From contig BFEA01000742.1 in the NCBI GenBank assembly GCA_003427395.1, positions 465,853 to 496,467 on the forward strand: a DNA stretch of 30,615 nt, written 5' to 3'. Origin of the DNA: Chara braunii. Its lineage: Eukaryota; Streptophyta; Charophyceae; Charales; Characeae. Below the pieces are notes generated by a model. It saw only the letters and a list, made by a program, of their open reading frames with translations. It was not told the origin of the DNA and did no database searches. The translations under genes and the position numbers were made by a program. Of this stretch, positions 8,301 to 21,046 are shown in pieces (within the stretch, counting starts at the first letter, position 1; each line of letters begins with the position of its first letter).

Positions 8301-11300
8301 ATCCTTGGCTGAATGCACTAGAACATGCAATACAATCATCAATACCTAGTCCTTTTTAAGTCACAGTCTTCAGAACTCTTTTCGACCCATGGCCTTTTCC
8401 ACCAACTTCCCAGTACGACATGGGAGGAAAAAACTCAACACTTACAACCAATTTCGATGGGCTTTCAATTCAATCAAAGCCTAAACAACATCACTCCCAT
8501 TGCGCAATGTGGCTTAAAGCATCCAACTCACCCAATTGGGACCAACTCGATGGGGACCGCAGCACATTGGAAAAGAGTGGAAAAGCGAAGCAATTTTACT
8601 GACTGTGGCATGGGAAGCTCTGTCTTTTGGACAACATCATTCACTGATTTTGGGCCACACTTGCATTTCGATAGGGAAAAGAGGATCTTGGCATCATCTT
8701 GCACATCATGCAGAAAGCTCCAGTAGATGCCCGTTATCGACCGCGGGCCACTTTCGGAGGCCGCCTGCCGCCGTTTCATTTTATCTACAGCGCTTGGTCT
8801 GCTAATTTTTCGGAGAGGCTCAAAACAGGTTCTCCAGTTGCCTGGGGCCATGCACTGGTGGTTTAAGGGACAAAAGGCTTACCACTTTCAGGAGGTCTCC
8901 AATTGACGGGTCATTGTTCACCACCTCGCCAACAGCACTGACAAGCTTGATGATACGCTTCGCCATCTCGTATCCTGGTGCTGCCTTGCCACCGATCACG
9001 ATGACCCTTGGGACGACGTTCTTCTTCTCCTCCGGCGACATACGCTGTGGTCCAAAACCACAAAGGGAAGGAAATGCATGCAGGCAAAATGGTAAAATCA
9101 CCCAAAACAGCACACCCCAAACCCTCAGCAAATGGTTCCCAGGAATCCCAGCCGACAGCATAGACAACAAGCAACATTTTCTTGAGTAAGTGTGAGTAAC
9201 AATGGTCTGCCTTTCTTCCCCCCCCCACCCCCTAATTCGGGCTCTGGAAGTGACTGGTCAATAAGCCGAATGTTCCACAAATTGCAACAAGTCTAGGTTT
9301 ATTTGAATCTGGCTTTAGCCTGGGCCTCAGATCCCTATCATCTTCACCCGAATACAGCACCATTTTTTAGGCTGTATTTGGGAAAACTTCCAGTCTAGGT
9401 ACAGCAATAATGACCGGGTGTTCTATTCGCGTGAAGATTGTAGGCTTGTGCTGTTTGGGTTTCTACGCCCCAAAGTGAAGCCGGGTACTGCTGCCAGTAA
9501 CTTGTTTTCCAGGTAGACTGAGGACCCCAGCCTCCTGGAATGTTCATAAACTCTGTTTTCCCCAGAAAACAAAAACAAAACAGAAGGAAAAGCCTAAAAG
9601 GTGAACATCATTTTTCTAACAATTCATTCCAGTTATTACTCCAGCTGGTAAAACCTAATTGGTCAGCTTGAATTTCCTATTTAGCAGTGCTGCAAACCCG
9701 GTAGGACCACGTTAATGCTCCCAGCACACCCCCTATCCCTATTATCCTTCCTCAGTGTGACCACCACTCAGGACTATCCCCCTACCAGTATCGAGGGCAA
9801 GCTGGACCAGACAGCAGTGACAAGCACCCCAAAACACTTTCACCCCNCCCCCCTTTTGGGAAGTTCCCGGGTGGGAAGTACCGTCCCTACCCTGCCACTA
9901 ACACATAGACTCAACAGGATGAAGCACGCAGGTGAGACCAGCAAGCACATAAGAGCAGGATGCACAATGAGAGCGCGGAGGAGGTGCAACCAACACGAAG
10001 GTGAGAGCAGGTCGCAGGTGAGAGCACATAGGCGAGAGCACGCAGGTGAAAGAACTCAGGTGGGAGCAGGTAGGCAAGAGCACACAGGACGCAGGTGAGA
10101 GCACACAGGTGGCAGCACATGATGCACACAGCACGCAGTGAAAGCAGGGCGCACAATTTTCTCTGGGCCCGACCAACCGAATTTAACAAGTTCCGTTGCT
10201 CCGTGGCTTTATTTACTGTGTAGCGAGTCCGTCCAACCTACTAGGAACACCTGTCCATATCAGTTCACTCTATGTCAGATTCTTTTCTACCGGTCCAAGA
10301 AGCTTCTACAATAATCTAATTCGCTTCGCTCTGTAAGGAGTGTATGTATGACAAGAAGACTCCAAGCTGAAGCTTTACCCCTACACTTACACCATGGGTG
10401 ATGGGGATGCCCTAGCTCGCACAATCAATAGACTCCATCGCAGTCAATTCGCATCTTTAACTCAACAACTTACAACCGATCACCACTCATCTACACGCAT
10501 CCAAATGTTTCAAGTTCAAGAGCGCACACGAAGTCTAGGATTACGTTTATTTGCCAATATGACGGCTGGTCATTATACTTTATGTTTGAATCACAAGGGC
10601 TGAAAGGAGGAGAAAACAAACAGTGCGGCAACTACAAACAGTCCACATTCCTCTGCCACAAGTCTGCAACCACAACCATGGTCTCCCGCTCACCCACAAT
10701 TACCTTAATCTTCTCGTAGCGGTGAATGACTTGCAGGATGTTGAGAAGCTGCCGCTTATACTCGTGAATCCGCTTGACTTGGATATCGAACATCGCTTCC
10801 AAATTGACCTGACGATGCGGAATGCACACACAAGATCAGACACGAATATTTGAACATTCATCCTTCTATGGTCGTTCTTATACTGTTATTGGTGAACCGA
10901 ACCTGATTCCACATGAAACTTCAGTGCAGCATCACACGACTGCGGAGATGAGACGAGGGTGCTTTGGCATTTGGAACAATTGTCCATACTCTTCTGTGAC
11001 CACATGCTTCAACACTCTGCTATTCCGAGCCTGCACATCTTCTGGCTGGCTGTCCCAGACCTGCCCCACCACCTGCCAGCCTTCATTGCCATGTTCTTTT
11101 TCCTGTAAGCAACTTCCTATTCCAGATACACCACTGCTTACCTCCACCCACCCCTCAGAGCGTGACACCTCTCTCCATGCACAGAGCGAGAAGACGATGA
11201 TACGTTTGAGATATTATGAGCTTACTGCAAAGAAGTATTGTCCACTGTGATGGTGTTGGCGCTGATCATTCACAATACCAGTTTGTCCTTGCTACAGTGC

Positions 11301-14300
11301 AAATTATGCAATCCAATTCACAATTTCACACACCACTCACCTTGACTCCAGTTAGTTTAAGGATCAAATTTGCCAGCTTCCTCTTGTTGTCAAGCTTCAC
11401 CTGTCAAAGCCCATCAACAGAGTCAGAGACGCACCAAAGTGAACAGGATGTATCAGCAAATGCCATAGCATTCACACGCACACATCAGCAGGTAAGGGCC
11501 CAAAGGGGCATGGCATGGGAAAGGCATCAATGCTACAACGTCCCTTCTCTCCGGAGTTTGAAGAACACTTTATCACCAGGATGAAGCAGAGCCTTCAACG
11601 TGTTCTCATCATACATTCCAGCCGCAGACCAAACACGACAACAAAGGAGAGTGTAGTTCGTGGAGAACCACAGATTCCATAAATCATGAATGTGTCCATA
11701 GCCTCAGATTGAAAGACATCTCTAATAGTCCCTCGTGCTTCAATGCCTATTCAACAGAACCAACAGGGTTCCCGAGAGGAAAACTAGGGTAGGGCAAGCT
11801 GACAGTCAATCCTCTCCTACAGGAGTACTCAATGCTGATCAGGGTTCCTTCACCCAGACGGAAGGAAGCATGAGCGTTTACTATGATGTATTCAAATTTG
11901 ACTTGCCGGGGGAATAGGAACCGGACTGACGCTCCCCAGACTCCATTACATACCATGCCCTTCGAAAAGTTTTAACATATAGAGAATGGAGAATGATGGA
12001 GTGCATAAAAAACGTCCACACACATCATTCAGTATTCAGAGACCAGTGTATGATTCATGAATTGATACAGGTGCAGATTCTTCGCGTACTTGTGCATATT
12101 CTTTGGGTAATTGATACATATCAATGTGAAGATTCTTCGGATAATTAATACATGTGCAGATTCTTTCGGTAATTGATACATGTTCATATTCTTTGGGTAG
12201 AAAAGCTGTCATTGGCCGAAAGCATCTGTAGTGAGGCCATGCATATAGAATCATTATTGATGCAATGGGTATGGTCAGAGTGACGTGTACAACGTTTATA
12301 CTGCTCTCATCTTTTACGAAGTCCTGGAATGCTCCAGCAAGTGCAAGTGTGCGCAAGCTTCTGCCATGGATTTTGAAGTCCCCAGCAGAGGAAATGTCTC
12401 CCTGTTTCTCACCGCGGCGTATCAGTGCCCATTGCAGAAAAACATGAGGAACGGACAAGAATAACAGAGAAACAGATTGAGCGCGACACAGCCAGAACCT
12501 TCGAAGAAGGATAATTGGATGCAAGGGAAACTGGGCGAAGACCTCGAAGGACGGAAGAACTTACTGCTCTCCATCTCTCTTGCAGCTCAGGATCGTCCGC
12601 CTTGGCTGCAAGTGCCTTGACAAGTGGAAGGTCGGTGATCCAGTCCTCAGAACCAACGACCTCAGTGATTATTGCACGGAGTCCCGGGTTGCAGAATGCA
12701 AGCCAACGGCGCTGCATATGCATAAGACCACTTTCAAGAGTCAATGAAGACATCCCACAGGGAGAAAGAATACAAAAGTGGACCAATCAAAGAAGACACA
12801 TAATTCCCAATCCAATCTTCAGATCCCACATCCCCACATCATTGTCAACGAGAGCCTTGGGCAATGATTAGAATGCCCCACCAACATCCATCAGGAAAAG
12901 ATGCCGTAAAAGCAGCAGAAGTTGCAGAGCAGAAAAAAGAAAAGCAAGCCAACTTCTCCATTCAAAACTTCCTTCAATTTTTAAAAACCACTTTTCCTCA
13001 ATTTTACTGCAGGCATCCCGGTCCCACCTCCGCTCTACCTATCAAACTATTCACATTTTACTTGCATTCTTTTAACAAAGTCCGAAACCATAAAACCCAT
13101 AACCGACCTCTAGACGGCTCCTAAGACGTTCTGCCGGTGTGCTGCAGTTATACCGCGATGGACTAGCTCCAGGAATCCAAAAAAGAGAATAGTCATAATA
13201 AAAATAATGATACAGTTGATACTGCAAAAGTTTTCGTCTTCGAGGAAAAGGGTGCAGAATCTGCAGAAGGAAAAACACAGTCTGTTTCTCAGAGGAAAGG
13301 GATCAGAAAACAGGAACACAAAACATCACCATGCAATCCATTGCACAGGGCAATTATTCTTTTTCGTAGAAGACGGGAACAGAAAGGAAAATAAAAAACG
13401 AACAGACCCGCGACCGAGGGACCCGGCCAGCCAATCCAACATGTCTGGGGAAGGCCAACTCCGTTCTGTTCTCGAAATTCTTGTGGGGATCGTCTTTGCC
13501 GGAACAATATCCATGGCCAGTGGCCCTGTAGCAATTTTTCTTGTAGTTCGCCACTGGGTTCTGAACCCGGGCCAGTAGCTTGATGCTTCAGGAGCTGGCA
13601 ATAGCAAGGCTGCAGGTAGAGGACCTGGTTTAAAATCAATAGCTGGAATCCGGGTAAAAAATTCTGGCCATTTCACATTCTGTATGTGTCATCTATGTGC
13701 CGGGGCCATGCTAATATTCTTCCAATGGTACCATTGATGCTAATATTCTTCCTATGGTACCATTATGTCCCAAGTACAAAGGTGTCGCATTTTGCCAAAA
13801 GGCCCAAGACCGTTGCCAGATGGTTTTTCGATTCATTCTTTCGTACTTTGAAGTCGACCAGAAATACGATGGCGAGATGACGGTGCAGCCATAGCTACTC
13901 GTTATGGTCAGGAGCTGTCAGCCACCAAGGTGGGCAATCTGATAACCCAGTTCTGTGATGAGACACGGCTTTTGCATGCTCCATTGCTCCAATCAATCCT
14001 GTGCAACTACGGTGCAACTACGTAACTACCTACACATTATGCGGGTGTGAATGAGAGCATCAATTTGATGATCCTGCGTCATTCTAAGAACCGGGAGGCC
14101 AATGAGTTCGTTACTGTGATAAATGGGGTCTGCAGTTCTTGTGTTAAAAAACGTGAGGGGAAAAAAAAAAAAAAAAAAAAAAAAAAAAGAAGCCAGAGGA
14201 CACAATGAAAAGAAAGCGAAAGAACAAAAAAAAGAAAAAGGTGAAGAACAAAAAACAGGAAAGCATGTAGACCATCCAAAAGACAATATGGAAACAACCG

Positions 14301-17300
14301 AACAACATCCCAGCAACCCAAGATTTTCATGGAAGCTTGGGCCCTTGTACTGCCTCAAAACACACTCCCACACAAAACGCAACAGAGACACAGTTCAATG
14401 TACTAATGTCAACTCGATAATGGCATTAACTCGAACTAAATCAGAAACATAAAAATGGTCCCCCCAAGGAATTTCAATTCCCAACCACCATCACACCAGA
14501 TCATACTCACAAGATCACAAATAAAAAGTTAATAATAACCCATGCAGACTCAGGCAACTTGCAGAGATTTCTTGCAGGAAAAGCAAACTTCTTAGCAGTC
14601 TAAAACTTGTTGTTGGCACTTAGTTTCTTTACATGATTATAATACTTCCATTTTTTTTTTACATGATTTTTCTTTACATTATAATACTTCCATTTTTTTT
14701 TACATGATTATAGTACTTCCATTTTGTTCACTGCCAAAACTTGTTGCGGGCACTTGATTTCTTTACATGATTATAATTTATAATACTTAGCATTTTGTTC
14801 ACTTCAAGGTAAGGTTCATCATTAGGGACGAGGAGTTACCTGCGTGACACCATTCGTCTTGTTCTGGAACTTATGGGGCCAGATCTCATAAAACTCCTGC
14901 AAAAGGCCAAAACAAAAAAAAAAACAAAAAAAAAAGTCACAATACACAATACTGAGAATAGTAGTAACCGGGCACCAGGAAATATACCTTCCTTGTTTCT
15001 TACTCTAAAATAAGGACACTCAATCAGGAGTCGTAGGACCTTTTAATTTCTTACTCAAAAATAATGTCACTCAGTTAGGACGCCTCAGCAAGTGATTCAA
15101 GCAGCTTTTGCCCATGCTATGTTTCACGGAACATAAACCACATACAACATGTCCAATTAAAGCTCTGGCTTCACCAGATACAACATGCCACATACGCTCT
15201 GGCCAGTTCCTTGGAAACTGGAAATGTTGTGCGGCTTGTGCCTATCAAGCTAAGTTTAAATCGCTCCTTGGAATCTGGAAATGCGGTGCCCCTATCAAAT
15301 CAGCTTAGAATAGCTACTTGAAAAATGGGAATGTGGTGCCTATCAGACCAGTTTAAACTTCAAATCATTCCAGAATCCAGACACTTCCTTACGGCTCTGT
15401 TCCGAGATGCAAGCCCTATGCAGTATGTTCCTTATCCTTACCACAACACCTCGTTGAAATAGCTCTTGCCCTAATCCACCTTTTCAGGCGTTTATAGAAG
15501 AACAGGAGACGGCGAAGAAAAAGGAGTGGAAGAGGAAGAAAGAGCAGAAAAAAAAAACCCTGAGGAACAAGAAAAGAAGAATAGAAGACAAAAAAAACAA
15601 CTCACAGGCAGGGGCCACGATGGCGCAGCTCGGTGGCAAACGGTGCAATGGGAAATGTGAAATTGAAGAAGAAGTCAAACAGTCCAAACTTTGCCCATCC
15701 AATTCTACCAGGGAGATCTGGAAATGGGAAAAGTGAAATTGAATAAAAACATATGTAATACTCTTTTAAATCAATATTTCCTCCGGATAAGCCATACAAC
15801 CAAGATAAACCATATGCCAAAATTGATGTAGTCCTGATAACAGACATGCATCATAAAGTGTGATGCCTGTCAAGTGTCTAAGCATTTCCTACTACCTTTC
15901 CATGATTCAGGCACGGTCCGGAATGACAAAGGCCATCTTTCGCTTGCATGATTCAGGCACGGTCCGGAATGACAAAGGCCATCTTTCGCTTGAGACTGGG
16001 GGGAGACAATTCTACCAGGGAACATCTAGAAATACGAAAAGTCACGGTAAATTCAAGCTGCACAAAATATCAACCCTGTGATTCCCACCCATCTCACCTT
16101 GAAGATTGTGTGCTTGATGAGCTCTGAGTGGATTTGGGCTACACCATTGACCGTGTGCGATGCAACCACAGCCAAGTTCGCCATCCGCACATACTGTACA
16201 ACACACAACCACAATTGCAGCATGCACTTATTACTCGGGAGTCGAAATAGGGGAACAAATAGCATGAACAGAACTTATTATAAATTGCAGAGACTCCATT
16301 CCCTTCAACTGATACGGATTTTCACTGCGGAAACCAACGAGGACTGCCACTCCACACCTTCCCTTCGGCTACCACACACACATACCCATACACAGATGCA
16401 CATAGAGACATAAGGACAGAGAAAGCACAAGCACCCCGTACATGTGTATTTGCTGTTGTGGTAATAAGAACACGTTGGTCTGCAGACCAACACAGACAGC
16501 ACACCCGCCACCCAGACGTGTACACAAACACGTTTGCACATCGACATGCACACGTACATGCATGCGTATGCATGCACATGCACACAAACAAACAACAAAG
16601 TTCAAAGAACACATTGAGACTCTCCGAGTTCTCGCACCACACACATACGTCACTACCACACGCACACACACAACCTCGTGCAGATTCTGATGCACAATCC
16701 CACACTTCCACACGTACCTTCACATCCGCTTCCTCAATGATTGACATCCGCGCTACCTTGCTGTAGTCATCTCCAACCTTGCTCTTCATACTCTGAATGA
16801 AGTTGAAGTTGATCTGGTAGATGATCTGCAAAAAAGAAACAAATCAGGATGACACTGACGGTCAGTTAGGGGTGATATCATGATCTAGCATGTGTGTGTG
16901 CAACATGACAATCATATGGGCAACAAAGACGTGTTCTAAGACGCACACCACTTGCGGTCTGATCAACCAGGGACCACTGTCTGATAACTCAAGAATCAAG
17001 ACATGATGCATACAATTTGTTGGTTTGTTGGACTTTCTTCACATAGAGAACCTACTCACGCATTCCTATGAAATAATGGAGAAGAGTACAACCGTTGACA
17101 CACAACAACGCTCACGATCAGACATTTATCTGGTGTTTCTCGGTTTCCCTCTCACTACAGGGTCAGTTGTCGTCATCACCCTAATGCAACATGCCACGGT
17201 CGGGTGAGTATCCCACAGCAAAGGCAGAAACACCACTGTTGTAGACACTTTGGTTGTACTGCATGGAACATCCATCGTCACATGTTCAGCACATAACACA

Positions 17301-20300
17301 CCCACGCACCTGCATATGTCTTGGCAGCAAGCGCTCCATGAGAGAGACAGGCCACTTCTCCAGTGCCTCGGGAAGGACGGTGTGGTTCGTGAAGGAGAAC
17401 ACCTTCGTGACAACATCCCATGACTTGGTCCAGCCCAATCCCTCCTGATCCATCAACAAGCGCATCAACTCTGCGACTCCAATGGTAGGGTGAGTATCAT
17501 TTAGCTGAAGAGAAACCTGTCAACAAGCCAGGACAATAACACCAACCCAAGGATCACAGAAAACTCATTCAGCAACCCCCACCTTCAACCACTACCCCTT
17601 CAAAACATAATAACAAACATAATAACAAACACCATAACAAGAAAAGAGACAGAAAAGAGCCAATCCTGCCGGATTGAAATCGACCCACCATCCCTCACAT
17701 TTATCCCAAAATTCCAAACCTGATGCTTCCCCTCCGATGTTCCAAACCCGGCGCTTTCCCTCCGCTGTCCGAGGGAGGGAACTTCTCTGCGTTGATTGCT
17801 CCTTGAGAGGGACCATATGCCACCAGACCAACCCTTTCTCCTAACCACACTACATCCTCCCCCAACTCTTGATCTTTTCCCCAAAGCGCAATATCGCAAC
17901 CAAATCTTGTCCTAAAAGGAGGGACTCCATCTGGCTGCTGATTTTGCCATTTGGAGATCTTGAGGACCTCTTGTGAGCAACTCCTGGGAGAAAGCTTCAG
18001 ATTGCAGAAAACCAGTGCCGGTACTGGGTGGACCCCCAAATACGTTGATTAAATTTATGATATGATAAGAGTTCTTTATTAGGGGTTCTTTCAATTGGTT
18101 TATTGAGTTCATGACATGCTTCTCCATCAGGGGCGGTTCTTTCGATTGCTTGCTGGCATGTCTTTAACGCTATTCTCACGTTTGTCTCACTCCATTTCCT
18201 TCTTTTCTTTTTAACTACTGACTTTTTTTTTTTTTTTTTTGTAACAACTGACTTACTACTCTATATGCCTGTACCTACCTACCTACCTACCTAAATCAAG
18301 GAAAACTCATCCAGATGTCTTGATATTCCACTAAGGGCCTAACCCCAGGTGAGGGATGGAAGGGACAAAGGGATAGCCCTTAGCAAGACCGACCGGGGGG
18401 GGGGGAGCCCGCTATCTCAGCTGGTGAAACCGTAGCACACTGCAGGAGGCCGTGGAATTCAAATGGCAGATGTGGGGAATAGAACCCATGACCTCCTGAA
18501 CGCCGCTTTTGTGCTCTACCAACTGCGGTAGTCCGCTCCTGCCGCTCTCACTCCATTTCCAATTTTCCGCCCATAAGTCTCGAGTCAATTTGGCGTTGAT
18601 AAGAGCCAATGTTTCAGAGCTGACCACTTTCTTTGTCTGCAGTTCCCTGACCACTCCTTTTCCAGATAATGTACAGCAGATTCTGTCTCAACATTTGGAA
18701 CACTAATCTTTACTGAAGTCGGGCAAATGGGCGCCCATGTGCATTGGATTTTAATTCAGCATACAGTGTGGTCTGTAAGGATCCGCCCCCGGCTGTATAC
18801 CATGCCTGAATGATCTCCAGATCGCCTTACTGCAACGAAAGAAACAATAATATATTCTCGACCTGACCCTCCAAAAGTAGCATACAGCTCTTTCAATGGG
18901 GTCTTGTCTTCCTCGCCGCTCATTATTTAACCATTTTAGCAGAGCGCCACCTCGAAATTCCTTGTTAATTTTAAGGTAAAAATAAAAATAAATGAAAAAA
19001 GTTAAAAAAAACACGAGTCCAAATGTACCCTTTTAACCCCATTAATCACTGTTTATACCCCCCCAAACCCCCCTGGGTGACCCATCACCAAAATCTAAGT
19101 TAAAAATTCTGACTGCTTAGGCCAAGCGCCATCCTGGCCTAAAGTCTTTTCTTTTTTTTTTGGGATCCTTGGCATTCCTTGCCTCTTTTTTGACCCATCT
19201 GGTTTTGCCTGGTGACACCCCCTCTGCCCAATTGGCCTGGGCGTGCCGCGGGCCGGACGATGGCCCGACACAGCCAATTAATGTTTTTCACATGAGGCAG
19301 CCTGACGGCCACTACATCCCTGAAGACAGAAACAAAAGCACATGCGCCCCTTTCATCGAATCCCATGTCACATCTTACAATGAACATACATAACATAACA
19401 CAACGTATCATAAAACGAAATGCAACGGCATGCTGAATCATGCAATACACATCTCAACAATTGTATAAAGCTTTAGATACAGCACAGAAAGACAACAGTT
19501 CTCAGAGAGAGAACAATTCTCTAACGGAATTCTGTTACACCGTACAAAGCAATAGATACAATATTCCGGCATGCTTGGTTGGTTATACAAATGCACCGTG
19601 GCCATACTTTTGGCTTGTCAACCACATAGCAGCGGCTGTTGCTTTCTGCTCACATGGACAATGGACATGTTATTGCACAAGCGAGCAAGATGCAACAGCC
19701 GCATGAGAAGAACGACCACTTCCTCTGCCAAATAAGCACACACAACTTCTGTGAGCAATTAACTCTTTTAAGGGAGTGCCACAGAAACCAAACCAACCTT
19801 CTCAGGCAGCTTGGTGATATCTTTCTCTTTCTCCTTGAAGGACCGCAGTATGTCTTGCAGAGTAGCTGAACAAAGGAAATGTTGTTGCTTCAACCGCAAC
19901 TCCTTTCCCTGCATTCACAAATCATATTCCATCCCTCTCATCAATTTCCCTGCCGGCTTCGGCAGAACCCAAGGGCCATTCACAACAACTAATCAATCTG
20001 AACTTTATGAATCGGTCAAGTGCTTCAATTGAACTACAAGGCAGATTGATTTTCTATCAAAATGTGTTAGATATACTTAAAATCCAAGTTTCAGAACTTA
20101 CATAATCCCCTCCAGTCCTGTTCGAATCATAGGCAAACCATGAGTGAAGCAGCTAATCGCAGCCAATCACTAAATAGTAAATACTAGATAGTAAATAATA
20201 CATCGAAATATTAAGTATATCCAAGAGAGCTTGAAGAGAATATTGTTCACTTGTTTCAAGTCTTGTAATACCGCACAGGGCACCTGCCAACCACACAAAT

Positions 20301-21004
20301 TGTCAGAGAGCCAGTTCGCTTTTCGGTAATACCACACAGGGCACCCACCAACCACCCAAATTTTCGTATTGCAATACTCCCTCAACCAACCATACACACA
20401 CACAAATTGTCACAGATCCCAATATTTTCAAGTCCAGCATCGGCACTCCCTCAACCGCACATACACACAGAGTGTCAGAGAAATCACCGCTACACCACAC
20501 AAAACACAGCCACGGCATCACTGACAGCTGTCCTGCAGAAGAAAGAGCTCACAGGACTGATGAGCGCAGTCACACAACCGCCATCAATTCAGCAGCCTGT
20601 TATTAATTCAGTTACCATAGCTACTGAAGATCAGACAGGTTACAAAATTACCGACAGCGTACATGAGAATGACTGACAAAATTCAGACCACAGTGACTCT
20701 TCTCATTCCTCTAAGTGATTCATCCAACATAAGAACTGCAGTTATTTTCCATAAAAAACCTACAGCAATAAATAAAATTTCCATGAAAATACCACTCGAT
20801 TGATTCCCAAAAAAAGTCGTTTCATAACCAGTCACACACACACACACACACACACAGAGTAAGAAAAAGTCTCCAACTATTCACACGCACACACGCACCT
20901 ACGCACACACGCACACACACAGAGAGTAGCGCACACACACACACACACAGAGTAGCGCACACACACACACACACAGAGTCACACACACACCCACACACAC
21001 AGTA

Positions 21005-21046
<42 letters not shown>

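Larger units (their letters stand above)
5930..8882 (-). other. intron 15 with several duplicated segments
   Basis: 2953-nt intron. It holds a partial copy of the 11.8/26.0-kb dispersed repeat (about 6040-6095), two copies of a 110-bp segment (6338-6445, 6718-6832) flanking a hairpin-bearing stretch, a 137-bp tandem duplication (7177-7452), and an AT-rich run at 8100-8160. Open frames at 8325-8851 on both strands show no recognisable domain. Confidence 0.8.
9045..10703 (-). other. intron 14 with minisatellite and possible NUMT
   Basis: 1659-nt intron. It contains a dispersed CGGG(T/C)GTT-TATTC motif (9406-9441), one ambiguous base (N at 9847) in a C-rich run, a degenerate AGGTGAGAGCA-type minisatellite (9915-10140), and a plus-strand frame at 10394-10603 with an atp6-like patch. 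Confidence 0.8.
12712..14839 (-). other. intron 11 with U6 pseudogene, poly-A and T-rich repeats
   Basis: 2128-nt intron. It contains a U6 snRNA pseudogene (13656-13776), a small plus-strand hydrophobic open frame (13441-13578), an A run at 14161-14188, and a tandem CTTTACATGATTATAATACTT repeat at about 14625-14785. Confidence 0.85.
17517..19797 (-). other. intron 7 with tRNA-like modules and SINE tail
   Basis: 2281-nt intron. It includes a GGTTCTTTC(A/G)ATTG duplication near 18085-18145, a T run at 18224-18240, (CTAC)n at 18273-18292, a G run before 18408, two tRNA-like modules (18408-18540), and a SINE-type segment ending in a T run (about 18930-19160). Nothing coding is recognised. Confidence 0.8.

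Noticed and set aside
8325-8851. Overlapping open frames of 107-133 residues on both strands in intron 15
   Set aside because: No recognisable motif, no splice context, and the frames overlap across strands.
9847-9847. Ambiguous base N in a C-rich run
   Set aside because: Treated as a base-calling uncertainty, not a biological signal.
9898-10189. Cys/Leu-rich minus frames near 10 kb
   Set aside because: By-products of the AGGTGAGAGCA minisatellite.
12036-12524. 162-residue minus-strand open frame in intron 12
   Set aside because: Its second half is translated from the ATTGATACA tandem repeat and the first half resembles no known family.
16305-16831. Cys/Val-rich minus frames and His/Thr-rich plus frames around exon 9
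   Set aside because: The part beyond the exon 9 donor is CA-rich intron. Only 16718-16825 fits the phosphorylase.
18224-18240. T run considered as a pol III terminator for the 18.4-kb tRNA-like modules
   Set aside because: It lies about 200 bp beyond the minus-strand module and the internal boxes are too degenerate to claim a transcription unit.
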